A DNA stretch of 64,000 nt, taken from positions 62,001 to 126,000 of the forward strand of contig NZ_JAANOY010000001.1 of assembly GCF_011320095.1 (NCBI RefSeq). Reading direction: 5' to 3'. Positions 1-8,380 of the stretch are shown here, one piece after another. Origin of the DNA: Cognatiluteimonas telluris (GTDB taxonomy: Bacteria; Pseudomonadota; Gammaproteobacteria; Xanthomonadales; Xanthomonadaceae). A program made the position numbers and the translations under genes. Below the pieces are notes generated by a model. The model was not told where the DNA came from and ran no database searches. It was given only the letters and a program-made list of their open reading frames with translations. Each line of letters starts with the position of its first letter. The stretch's first letter is position 1.

Positions 1-608
1 TCGTCCATCAAGTGCGTCGAGACCAGGATCGTGGTGCCGGCGTCGACCAGCTCGAATAGTTTCTCCCAGAAATCCCGGCGCGACTCGGGATCCACCGCGC
101 TGGTCGGCTCGTCCAGGAACAGCAGTTCGGGCCGGTGGATCACCGCGCCGGCGAGCGCGAGCCGTTGTTTCTGCCCACCGCTGAGCGTTCCGGCCAGCTG
201 CGCCTGGCGGTCGCCGAAGTTGTATTCGTCGACCAGTTCGTCCACGCGCTGGCGCGCCGCGGCGCGTGGCAAATCCTGGATCGCGGCGAGGAACTCGAGG
301 TTCTCGCGCACGCTCAGGTCGTCGAACAGCGAGAACTTCTGGGTCATGTAGCCCACGCGCCGGCGCAGTGCGTCGGCCTGTTCGGGGATGCGCAGGCCCA
401 GCACGTCGATGTCGCCGGCCGTCGGCGTCAGCAGGCCGCACAGCATGCGGATCGAGGTCGACTTGCCCGAGCCGTTCGGGCCGAGGAAGCCGTGCACCCG
501 CGCCTTGTACACGGTGAGATCGACATGGTCGACGGCCACCAGCGCACCGAAGCGCCGGGTCATCCCGCGCGCGCGGATGGCGATGTCGCCGCTCTCGTCC
601 GAAGTCAT
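1..608 (-). CDS. ABC transporter ATP-binding protein, partial (YbhF-like efflux)
   Basis: This is the nucleotide-binding subunit of an ABC exporter; its C-terminal end lies outside the window and about 202 residues are visible. I read the Walker A motif GPNGSGKST at residues 43-51, a Q-loop (MTQKF) near 88-92, the LSGGQ signature at 142-146, Walker B (LLFLDEP) at 162-168 and the H-loop STH at 197-199. The start is the ATG at 608, 7 bases after the stop of the membrane-fusion gene on the same strand, so the two form an operon. The gene order (fusion protein, then ATPase, with permeases presumably beyond the edge) resembles ybhGFSR. The substrate cannot be told from the sequence. The class is secure; the specific YbhF assignment is inference. 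Confidence 0.9.
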   Translation of the reverse strand, partial: MTSDESGDIAIRARGMTRRFGALVAVDHVDLTVYKARVHGFLGPNGSGKSTSIRMLCGLLTPTAGDIDVLGLRIPEQADALRRRVGYMTQKFSLFDDLSVRENLEFLAAIQDLPRAAARQRVDELVDEYNFGDRQAQLAGTLSGGQKQRLALAGAVIHRPELLFLDEPTSAVDPESRRDFWEKLFELVDAGTTILVSTHLMD

Positions 609-615
609 CCCGTCG

Positions 616-1584
616 TCATCGGTCGGCCGTCGCACCGGCGAGATCGACCTGCACCGGCAAGCCTGGCGGCAGCCGCGCGGCATCCGCGTCCAGTGCGACT
701 TCGGCCAGGTAACTCAGGCGCGCCGCGTCCTCGCCACTCAGGGCGTAGTACGGGGTGAAGCTGGGTTCGCTGCGCAGCATGCGCACGCGACCAGTGAGGA
801 CCTGCGCGCGCCCCTCGACATGCACGCGCACGCGATCGCCCACGTGCACGCCGGCGCGTTGCTGCTCGGGGATATAGATGCGCGCGTAGGGCGCGTCGCC
901 CACCAGCAGCAGCGCCAGCGGCGCACCGACCGGCGCCTGGTCGCCGAGCCGGTACGGCAGGCTGTCGACCTGTCCGTCGCGCGGCGCCTTGACCTCGAGC
1001 TTGCCCAGCGTCACCGCCTGCACCGCCGCCTGCGCCTGCGTGGCAGCGAAAGCCGCCTCGCCCTGCGCCAGCTCCTCGCTGCGCGTGCCGTGTTCGAGCT
1101 CGGCCAGCGCGGCGGTCGCGGCGCGAACCTGGGCGTCGGCGTTCCCGGCCGCGGCGCGCGCCCGGTCGACATCGGCGGCGGCGACGAGCTGGCGGCGACC
1201 CAGCGGCTGCAGCCGCGCGTAATACGCACGCGCATCGCGTGCCTGGGCCTGGGCCGCGGAAAGCTGCGCACGCGCCTGCGCGATCGCTTCCTGGCGGGGA
1301 CCTGCGCGCAGCTCGGCCACCGCGGCGGCCTGTTGCCGCGACTGCGCGCGCGCGGCTTCGAGCTGCGATTGCATGCGATCGGTTTCCAGTCGCAGCAGCA
1401 CCTGGCCGGCATGGACGCGCTCGCCCTCGCGCACGTCGATGGCGACGATGCGCTCGGCGGCCGGCGACGGCAGCGCGATGCGGTCGTATTCCAGCGTGCC
1501 GAGCGCCCGTGGCGGCGCGCGATGGCAGGCGACCATCGCCAGGGCCAGCAGCGACACCATCAACGCGCGTGCGCAATCCCGCAT
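616..1584 (-). CDS. HlyD-family membrane fusion lipoprotein
   Basis: This is the periplasmic adaptor of the neighbouring ABC exporter, 322 residues from the chosen ATG at 1584. A hydrophobic N-terminus ends in a lipobox-like M-V-A-C with the acceptor cysteine at residue 20. It is followed by a biotinyl-lipoyl-like half (VREGERVHAGQVLLRLE), a long Ala/Gln/Arg-rich hairpin that should be coiled coil, the second lipoyl half (LEVKAPRDGQVDSLPYRLGD) and beta-barrel sequence to the end. Adaptors of this class bridge an inner-membrane pump to an outer-membrane channel. An upstream in-frame start would put the signal sequence in the middle of the protein, so it was rejected. The gene is divergent from phoH across about 190 bases. 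Confidence 0.88.
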   Translation of the reverse strand: MRDCARALMVSLLALAMVACHRAPPRALGTLEYDRIALPSPAAERIVAIDVREGERVHAGQVLLRLETDRMQSQLEAARAQSRQQAAAVAELRAGPRQEAIAQARAQLSAAQAQARDARAYYARLQPLGRRQLVAAADVDRARAAAGNADAQVRAATAALAELEHGTRSEELAQGEAAFAATQAQAAVQAVTLGKLEVKAPRDGQVDSLPYRLGDQAPVGAPLALLLVGDAPYARIYIPEQQRAGVHVGDRVRVHVEGRAQVLTGRVRMLRSEPSFTPYYALSGEDAARLSYLAEVALDADAARLPPGLPVQVDLAGATADR

Positions 1585-1772
1585 CGGGCGGCCGTGTCCG
1601 CGCCCGGAGCCCTGCGACCTTGATGCCGGCATCATCACCGTCGGCCACACTAGCGATCCCACGGTTCGCATTGCCGCTTCCCCGGCCAGCCCGCACCGAC
1701 TTTGCGAAAATTCCACCACCGGCGCAAGCTGCGGCCCCACGCGGCGCCAGCGCCGCCGCACGACAGCCCCCG

Positions 1773-2768
1773 ATGCCCCCGAGCTCCGTCCCCACCATCG
1801 CCTCGGAATTCGCGCTCGATCCCGATGACGCCGAGCGCCTGGCCAACCTCACCGGTCCGTTCGACGCGCACCTGCGCCTGCTGGAACTGCGCAACGGCGT
1901 GGAGATCGCCAACCGCGGCAACATCTTCCGCATCAGCGGCGACGATGCCTCGGTGGCGCGCACCGAGAAGTTGCTGCGCCAGCTCTGGGACGATGCCGGG
2001 GCGGAACTGCTGAGCTCCCCGGCCATCCACCTGCGGCTGGCCGAAGCCGAAGCGACCCACCCGCCGGCGGACGACATCTCGCCGCAGGACGTGGTGATCA
2101 AGGTCAAGCGCGGCACCGTGCGCGGCCGCGGCGCCAACCAGGCCAAATACCTGCATGCGATCGCCACCCACGACATCAACTTCGGCGTCGGCCCGGCCGG
2201 CACCGGCAAGACCTTCCTCGCGGTCGCGATGGCGGTCGAAGCGCTCAACCAATCGCGCGTGCAACGGCTGATCCTGGTGCGCCCAGCGGTCGAGGCCGGC
2301 GAGAAGCTCGGCTTCCTGCCCGGGGACCTGAGCCAGAAGGTCGATCCCTACCTTCGCCCGCTGTACGACGCGCTGTACGAGATGCTGGGCGTGGAGAAAG
2401 TGCTCAAGCTGCTGGAAAAGAACGTCATCGAGATCGCGCCGCTGGCCTACATGCGCGGGCGCACGCTCAACGACGCGTTCGTGATCCTGGACGAGGCGCA
2501 GAACACCTCGATCGAGCAGATGAAGATGTTCCTGACCCGGATCGGGTTCGGGTCGACCGCGGTGGTCACCGGCGACATGACCCAGATCGACCTGCCCAAG
2601 CACCAGAAATCCGGGTTGAAGGACGCGATCGAAGTGCTGCGTGGCGTCGACGGCATCAGCTTCACCTTCTTCGAATCGCGCGACGTGGTGCGGCACGCGC
2701 TGGTGGCGCGGATCGTCAATGCCTACGATGCGCGCGACGCGCAGGATGCGCAGACGGGGCCGGCCTGA
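1773..2768 (+). CDS. phoH: PhoH-like ATPase (YbeZ)
   Basis: This is a PhoH/YbeZ-family ATPase of 331 residues, thought to assist YbeY in ribosome-linked RNA processing. The Walker A motif GPAGTGKT is at residues 140-147 and Walker B FVILDEAQN at 236-244. The PhoH family segments RPAVEAGEKLGFLPGD and VVTGDMTQIDLP are also present. The N-terminal 100 residues match the nucleic-acid-binding-like region of the family. The ATG at 1773 gives the usual length. ybeY follows 81 bases downstream on the same strand, the conserved ybeZ-ybeY order. Confidence 0.94.
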   Translation: MPPSSVPTIASEFALDPDDAERLANLTGPFDAHLRLLELRNGVEIANRGNIFRISGDDASVARTEKLLRQLWDDAGAELLSSPAIHLRLAEAEATHPPADDISPQDVVIKVKRGTVRGRGANQAKYLHAIATHDINFGVGPAGTGKTFLAVAMAVEALNQSRVQRLILVRPAVEAGEKLGFLPGDLSQKVDPYLRPLYDALYEMLGVEKVLKLLEKNVIEIAPLAYMRGRTLNDAFVILDEAQNTSIEQMKMFLTRIGFGSTAVVTGDMTQIDLPKHQKSGLKDAIEVLRGVDGISFTFFESRDVVRHALVARIVNAYDARDAQDAQTGPA

Positions 2769-2849
2769 CATGCGCCCGATCGACATCCGCGCGGCCGGCT
2801 CGCGCACCCTCGGCTTCTTCATGGCCTGGGCGCATCGGGTGGAAACGCG

Positions 2850-3335
2850 ATGACCCGCGGTCCGGTCCGGCTCGACGTCGCCGTCGGTTACGCGGTTCCG
2901 CGCGCGGGCTTGCCGGCGGCGGTGAGTTTCCGCAAATGGATCGCCGCCGCGCTCGATGGGCGCATCCGCGAAGCGGATCTCGCGGTCCGCATCGTCGGCA
3001 CCCGCGAAGGCCGCGCGCTCAACCGCCACTACCGCGGCAAGGATCATGCGACCAACGTGCTGAGCTTCCCGGCCGAGCTGGACGAGGCCATCAAGCTGCC
3101 CAAGGGCGTGACCATGCCGCTGCTGGGCGACCTGGTGCTGTGCGCACCGGTGGTGGCGCGCGAGGCACGCGAGCAGAAAAAGCCGCTCGCCGCCCACTAC
3201 GCCCACCTCACCGTGCACGGTACGCTGCACCTGCTCGGCTGGGACCACGCCCACGCCCGCGAGGCCGAGTGCATGGAGCAGCTCGAGCGCGAGATCCTCG
3301 CCGGGTTGGGCATCGGCGATCCCTATCGGGCATGA
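2850..3335 (+). CDS. ybeY: Endoribonuclease YbeY (rRNA maturation)
   Basis: This is the metal-dependent RNase YbeY (161 residues), which acts in 16S rRNA 3'-end maturation and 70S quality control. The zinc signature H-x3-H-x5-H is seen as His123, His127 and His133 ([11 protein letters not shown]), and the family's NVLSFP segment is near residues 69-74. It lies downstream of phoH. The usual next partner corC is separated from it by a lipoprotein gene on the opposite strand. Confidence 0.95.
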   Translation: MTRGPVRLDVAVGYAVPRAGLPAAVSFRKWIAAALDGRIREADLAVRIVGTREGRALNRHYRGKDHATNVLSFPAELDEAIKLPKGVTMPLLGDLVLCAPVVAREAREQKKPLAAHYAHLTVHGTLHLLGWDHAHAREAECMEQLEREILAGLGIGDPYRA

Positions 3336-3402
3336 ACCAACCCGTCGCGGAGGCTCGCCCGTACATGGCACGGACCGCCGGCCTTGGGCCGGACGCGATT
3401 GA

Positions 3403-4707
3403 TCATCGGCAGCGGATGCTCGACTGCGTCACCTCGGGCGGCGCATCGGCGTCGTCAGGCGCCTTGTGCACGCGCGCCCTGCCGCTGCGGAAGACGAGCA
3501 GTTGTCCGTCACGCGCGACCATCGCGATCCCCGTGGTCATGGACAGGTCGGCTGTCAGCCGAAGCGGTGACAGCGCGGCGGCCGCGCTTGCCGACTGCGG
3601 CAGGTCCCTAGCCAGGAACAGGTCGTTGTCGTCCCATTCCGGGTCATCGCCCCAGGGAAAGCCGCCGAGCGGATTCCATGGACGCCGGTCGCTGTGGCGG
3701 TTGCGCGCATCCACCCACGCCACCAACGTGCGTCCGTCGCACTGCACAGTGGCGACCGCCGAAGTCTCCCTGCCGTCGACGAAGAAACCCGGTTCGTGCG
3801 CTGGGATCCACATCGGCGCCGTCCACGCGCGTCCGTCCAGGTGGCCTTCGTACAACCCGCCGGAAGCGACGAACACCGTCGGTGAGCCCGCAGCGCCAGT
3901 GGCCGAGATGGCGGCGATCTCCGACGCCGATTTGAGCGGCGCGTAGCGGGTGTCCCAGGTGGCGCCACCGTCCGGGGTCGACGCCATGCGCAGGTCTGCC
4001 TGGAGGCCGATCGCCATCATGTGGTCCCGCGGGTCGCGGAATTCGACGAGTGCGTTGTTCGCCCACAGCGCGATCCATCGATCGCCCTGGCCGAGCAGTT
4101 GCGGCCGCGCGCTGCTGGAATCCTGGAAGGTGGCGACCGGCACCGGCGCCTGCGGGCCGGCCGCGGTCCAGCGCATCGCCTCGAGCGCGGCGTGCCCGCC
4201 CTGCCCCGGCACGGCGAAGAGGACCAGCAAGCCGTTCCCGCTGTCGACCAGATCGAACGTGCCCGCCTGCGGACCATCCACGGCCAGCATGTCGCCCAGG
4301 TCGCGCGGCGGCGCGCCGGCTCCCGCCAGCGACCAGTGGTGCAGGCGCGGACCCGACACGATGTGCACGCCATCGCCCGCGACGACGATGCGTGGACGCT
4401 GGGATCCCCTGGCGCCCTGCGCGACCACGATGGCGGGTGCCCAGCGCAGCGGCGTGCCCGAGCCACGCCGGTAGACGATCCGCTCGCGCTTCGGACCGTC
4501 GGCATGGGCGTTGCTGCGCTCGCGCCAGACGACGTGCACGTCGCCAGCGGCGTCGATCGCCACGTCGAGGTTGTCGATGTCGTCGCGCGGCGCGAGGCCG
4601 GAACCCCGGGTCAACGACACGGCGGCAGGTACCGCCGGCTGCGCGGCACAACCCCCGGCCAGCAGCACGATCACGCAGGCGCAGGCCCGGAATCCCTTCA
4701 ACGGCAT
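3403..4707 (-). CDS. Sialidase-like (BNR/Asp-box) lipoprotein
   Basis: This is a predicted exported lipoprotein of 434 residues. A signal sequence ends LLAGGC, with Cys20 as the probable lipidation site. The rest reads as a beta-propeller of BNR type: an Asp-box (STPDGGATWD) near the centre and many W- and DG-rich blades (VHVVWRE, IALWANN, TLVAWVDARN). No catalytic sialidase arginine triad is evident, so the fold is better supported than any enzyme activity. The start at 4707 has AGGAGAAG about 6 bases upstream, which excludes the longer ORF. The gene lies opposite to and between ybeY and corC, so it splits that normally compact block. Confidence 0.75.
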   Translation of the reverse strand: MPLKGFRACACVIVLLAGGCAAQPAVPAAVSLTRGSGLAPRDDIDNLDVAIDAAGDVHVVWRERSNAHADGPKRERIVYRRGSGTPLRWAPAIVVAQGARGSQRPRIVVAGDGVHIVSGPRLHHWSLAGAGAPPRDLGDMLAVDGPQAGTFDLVDSGNGLLVLFAVPGQGGHAALEAMRWTAAGPQAPVPVATFQDSSSARPQLLGQGDRWIALWANNALVEFRDPRDHMMAIGLQADLRMASTPDGGATWDTRYAPLKSASEIAAISATGAAGSPTVFVASGGLYEGHLDGRAWTAPMWIPAHEPGFFVDGRETSAVATVQCDGRTLVAWVDARNRHSDRRPWNPLGGFPWGDDPEWDDNDLFLARDLPQSASAAAALSPLRLTADLSMTTGIAMVARDGQLLVFRSGRARVHKAPDDADAPPEVTQSSIRCR

Positions 4708-4948
4708 CGCGGCTTCTCCTTGCCCGTCTCCCCAGGCACCCCGCGGCGCTCCGGGGACGCACCGGCGCCGCCGCCGTGACTGCGACGCGTGCGCGGCCTG
4801 GTGGGTACAACAGCTTGCTTGCCCGCGGCGGACCATACCACCGGTCCGGCCCCGGGCACGCCGTTGCCCTCGGCGCGCTTCCGCGACCGGGGCCCACGGC
4901 CCCACGCGTTAGACTGACGGACCCCCTTTGGCGCCGCCTCCACCCGAC

Positions 4949-5800
4949 ATGGCTGAAGACGACAGTACGCAGCCCCCCGAACGCCGGACCTGGCTGGACC
5001 GCATCGGTTCGATGCTTTCCGGCGAGCCGTCCACCCGCGAGGACCTGGTCGAGCTGCTGCGCGATGCGCAGTCCGACGGCCTGATCGCCGCCGACACCCT
5101 GCGGATGATGGAGGGCGCGATCGCGGTATCCGACCTCACCGTCGGCGACGTCATGATCCCGCGCGCGCAGATGGTCGCGTTGTCGGCCGACGAACCGTTC
5201 CTGGAATTGTTGAAGGACGTGGTCGAGTCCGGCCATTCGCGCTTCCCGGTGCACGGCGAGGACCGCGACGAGATCCTCGGCATCCTGCTGGCCAAGGACC
5301 TGCTGCGCGGCGTGGTCGCCGACGGCGGGCCGGGCAGCGTGCGCGAGCTGCTGCGGCCGGCGGTGCTGATCCCCGAGTCGAAGAAGCTCAACGTGCTGCT
5401 GCGCGAGTTCCGCCAGTCGCGCAACCACATGGCGATCGTGATCGACGAATACGGCGGCGTCGCCGGCCTGGTCACCATCGAGGACGTGCTGGAGCAGATC
5501 GTCGGCGACATCGACGACGAGCACGACGAGGCCGAGAACCCTGAGGAGATGATCGCCGCGCAGGCCGACGGCCAGTTCGTGGTCGACGCGCTGACGCCGA
5601 TCGACGACTTCAACGAGCGCTTCGGCGCCGACTTCGACGATGACGAATACGACACCATCGGCGGGCTGGTGACAGCCGCGATCGGACACCTGCCCGAGGC
5701 CGGCGAGGAGCTCACGCTGGGCCGCTTCAGCTTCCGCGTCGCGCGCGCCGATGCCCGGCGCCTGCATGCCCTGCACCTGAGCATCCATGCGGACCACTGA
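4949..5800 (+). CDS. corC: CorC/HlyC-family CBS-domain protein
   Basis: This is a 283-residue CorC (YbeX) protein with no membrane segments. It has two CBS domains: the first from about residue 60 (VGDVMIPRAQMVAL), the second around 120-175 ending in the family motif AIVIDEYGGVAGLVTIEDVLEQIVG. A C-terminal transporter-associated CorC_HlyC domain (DDFNERFG, TIGGLV, LGRFSFRV) follows. Family members are linked to magnesium/cobalt efflux and to the ybeZ-ybeY locus. A TTG at 4928 would add seven residues of poor quality, so the ATG was chosen. A corA-type transporter lies two genes downstream. Confidence 0.93.
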   Translation: MAEDDSTQPPERRTWLDRIGSMLSGEPSTREDLVELLRDAQSDGLIAADTLRMMEGAIAVSDLTVGDVMIPRAQMVALSADEPFLELLKDVVESGHSRFPVHGEDRDEILGILLAKDLLRGVVADGGPGSVRELLRPAVLIPESKKLNVLLREFRQSRNHMAIVIDEYGGVAGLVTIEDVLEQIVGDIDDEHDEAENPEEMIAAQADGQFVVDALTPIDDFNERFGADFDDDEYDTIGGLVTAAIGHLPEAGEELTLGRFSFRVARADARRLHALHLSIHADH

Positions 5801-7091
5801 TCGGGCGTCCTGCGCATTGCCCAGGACGGCCCGGGGATCCACGTCACCGCGCGGGGTCGCGGCCATCCGGCCATGCGCGCGCCGTGCGGCCGCCGCGCAG
5901 CGCGATCGGCGCGGCAGTGCCCTGGCCTTCATGCTGCTGGCGCTGCTGCTGTGCCTGTGTTCGGCCGGCGCATCGGCCGCGCCGCGCATCGGCGTGATGA
6001 CGATGCAGCCGGGCGAGATCTTCTGGGAGCGCTTCGGCCACGACGCGATCGTGGTCGACGACCCGGCGAAGGGCGAGCCGATCTCGTACAACTTCGGATT
6101 CTTCGATCCCTCCGAACCGGACTTCATCGCGCGCTTCATCCGCGGCCGGATGCGCTACCAGCTGGTCGCGCTGCCGATGCGCCAGGACCTGCAGTACTAC
6201 CGCGACGTCGGGCGCGGGGTGTCGATCCAGTGGCTGGACATGACGCCGCAACAGGCCGATGCGCTGGCCAGCGCGCTGGCGATCAACGCGCTGCCGCAGA
6301 ACGCGCGCTACAACTACGACTACTTCACCGACAACTGCGCCACGCGGGTGCGCGATGCGCTCGATCGCGCGCTCGGCGGCCGGCTCAAGGACCAGCTGGC
6401 GGCGCGTTCGCGCGGCAACACCTATCGCAGCGAAGCCGTGCGCCTGGCCTCGCCGGCGCCGCTGATGTGGCTGGGCTTCGACATCGGGCTGGGGCCGTTC
6501 GCCGACGTGCCATTGGCGCGGTGGCAGGAAGCCTTCGTGCCCATGCGCCTGGCCGACAGCCTGCGCGAGGCGACCGGCAGCGATGGCAAACCGCTGGTGC
6601 GCGCGGAAGCGCGACTGCTCCCGCACCGGCTCGCGCCCGAGCCCCCGGAAACCGCGCGCCCGTGGTGGCCGTGGCTGCTGTGGGGCGTGGCGCTGGGCAT
6701 CGTGCTGTTGGCGGTCGGACGGCGCGCGCCGCGCGTGTTGGCGGCGATCGCGCTGCCGTTCTGGACCGTGTGCAGCCTGCTGGGGTTGCTGATGGTCTTC
6801 ATCTGGTTCGGCACCGCGCACCGCGCCGGCTGGGCCAACCAGAACCTGCTGCTGTTCAATCCGCTGTGCCTGGCGCTGCTGCCGGGTGGATGGCGGATCG
6901 TGCGCGGGCGCGCGCCGGGCGCGTGGTTCGGACGCTGGCTGGGGATCGTCGCCGGCTGTGCGGTGGCGGCGTGGATCATGCGCTGGCTGCCGTTCCCGGA
7001 GCAGGACAACACGCACTGGATCGCGTTGCTGCTGCCACTGCACCTGGCGTTGCTCGCGGCACTGCGCGCACGGCCTGACGCGGGCGCCTGA
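5787..7091 (+). CDS. DUF4105 family membrane protein
   Basis: This protein of up to 434 residues has an N-terminal hydrophobic segment, then a periplasmic DUF4105-type domain (FWERFGHDAIVV, YNFGFFDP, YNYDYFTDNCATRVRDALD), and a C-terminal third with about five membrane helices. The His and Cys residues of GHDAIV and DNCATRVRD resemble a papain/NlpC-like or lipoprotein N-acyltransferase-like active site discussed for related families; that role is inference. The ATG at 5787 overlaps corC by 14 bases. A later ATG at 5931 would leave a signal peptide without basic residues, so the start is uncertain. The operon position suggests a cell-envelope function. Confidence 0.8.
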   Translation: MRTTDRASCALPRTARGSTSPRGVAAIRPCARRAAAAQRDRRGSALAFMLLALLLCLCSAGASAAPRIGVMTMQPGEIFWERFGHDAIVVDDPAKGEPISYNFGFFDPSEPDFIARFIRGRMRYQLVALPMRQDLQYYRDVGRGVSIQWLDMTPQQADALASALAINALPQNARYNYDYFTDNCATRVRDALDRALGGRLKDQLAARSRGNTYRSEAVRLASPAPLMWLGFDIGLGPFADVPLARWQEAFVPMRLADSLREATGSDGKPLVRAEARLLPHRLAPEPPETARPWWPWLLWGVALGIVLLAVGRRAPRVLAAIALPFWTVCSLLGLLMVFIWFGTAHRAGWANQNLLLFNPLCLALLPGGWRIVRGRAPGAWFGRWLGIVAGCAVAAWIMRWLPFPEQDNTHWIALLLPLHLALLAALRARPDAGA

Positions 7092-7156
7092 CCCGCGCTG
7101 GAGACGCCGCCGGCGTCGATCTTGCCGCCCGCGGCACGCCGGCGCAGGATGCGCGG

Positions 7157-8155
7157 ATGACCGACCTCGCCCACCCCGCGCCTTGCACCGTCATCAACTG
7201 CGCCGCCTACGATCGCCAGGGCAGGCGCAGGGACATCACCCTGGACCAGATCAGCGACGTGCTGGCGGTCGACGACGGCAGTTTCGTCTGGGTCGGCATG
7301 TTCGAACCCGACGATGCCCTGCTGGACAAGCTGCAGGAGGAATTCGGCCTGCACGACCTCGCCATCGAGGATGCGCAGAGCGCGCACCAGCGGCCGAAGA
7401 TCGAGTCCTACGGCGAGTCGCTGTTCGTGGTCATGCATACCGCGCAGGCGGTCGAAGGCCACATCCGCTTCGGCGAGACCTATGCGTTCCTCGGGCAGCG
7501 CTACCTGGTGACCGTGCGCCATGGCGCGTCGTTGTCCTACGCCCCGGTTCGGGCGCGGGTCGAGCGCGAGCCCGAACTGCTGGCGCTGGGACCGTCCTAC
7601 GGCCTGTATGCGATCGTGGATTTCATCGTCGACCACTACCTGCCGATCTCGACCGAATTCCAGGACGAGCTGCACAAGCTCGAGCAGGACATCTTCGCCG
7701 ACACCTACCGCCGCGAGACCATCGTCAAGCTCTACGAGCTCAAGCGCGAGCTGACCCAGTTGCGGCTCGCGGTCGCGCCGCTGCAGGACATCCTGTCGCA
7801 GCTGACCCGCGTCCATGGCGACCTGGTGCCCAAGGAAGTGCGGCCCTACTTCCGCGACGTCCTCGACCATGCGCTGCGCGTCAACGAAGCCACCGACACC
7901 ATGCGCGAGATGCTGACCGCGGCGATGAGCATCAACCTGTCACTGGTGACGATCAACCAGGGCGAGATCGTCAAGAAGCTCGCTGGCTGGGCTGGGCTGC
8001 TGGCGGCGCCGACACTGATCACCAGCTGGTACGGCATGAATTTCCGCAACATGCCCGAGCTCAACGGGCGTTACGACTACTACGCACTGATGGTGGTCGT
8101 GCTGGTGGTGTGCGTGATGCTCTACCGCTACCTGAAGAAGGTGCAGTGGCTGTAA
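7157..8155 (+). CDS. corA: CorA-type magnesium/cobalt transporter
   Basis: This is a pentameric divalent-cation channel of the CorA family (332 residues). The cytoplasmic N-terminal domain is followed by a long helical stalk (residues ~165-265) and two C-terminal membrane helices. The signature YGMN is at residues 292-295 and the tail is basic (YRYLKKVQWL), as usual. The MPEL stretch is the periplasmic loop that normally selects hydrated magnesium. It lies 65 bases after the DUF4105 gene on the same strand and may be co-transcribed with corC. Confidence 0.95.
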   Translation: MTDLAHPAPCTVINCAAYDRQGRRRDITLDQISDVLAVDDGSFVWVGMFEPDDALLDKLQEEFGLHDLAIEDAQSAHQRPKIESYGESLFVVMHTAQAVEGHIRFGETYAFLGQRYLVTVRHGASLSYAPVRARVEREPELLALGPSYGLYAIVDFIVDHYLPISTEFQDELHKLEQDIFADTYRRETIVKLYELKRELTQLRLAVAPLQDILSQLTRVHGDLVPKEVRPYFRDVLDHALRVNEATDTMREMLTAAMSINLSLVTINQGEIVKKLAGWAGLLAAPTLITSWYGMNFRNMPELNGRYDYYALMVVVLVVCVMLYRYLKKVQWL

Positions 8156-8331
8156 GGCGATCCGACCCGATGCACCGCGGATGATTGACCTGCGTTGACG
8201 CCGTTTCCCGCAGGTCCGTGACAGCTTCGCTTGTCGTGATCCGCCATTGCTTCAACGTTCAGCCGGCACGTCCGTCGCGGCACCCGGGCGGCGGGACGCC
8301 GGCCGAGCGGCTGGTGCGAAGTCGCACCGGA

Positions 8332-8345
8332 TTGACCCGGATCAA
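8332..8345 (+). promoter_or_regulatory. FNR/Anr box upstream of hemN
   Basis: TTGACCCGGATCAA matches the FNR/Anr consensus TTGAT-N4-ATCAA in nine of ten defined positions. A TAACCT hexamer at 8368-8373 serves as -10. A class II promoter centred at -41.5 would start at about 8380, one base before the hemN ATG, so the mRNA may be leaderless. Confidence 0.8.
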
Positions 8346-8380
8346 GGCGCCCTTCCCAGGCCACACCTAACCTGCGGCAC

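Noticed and set aside
388-1623. Plus-strand open frame over the HlyD-like gene
   Set aside because: The minus strand encodes a coherent membrane-fusion protein with lipobox and lipoyl halves.
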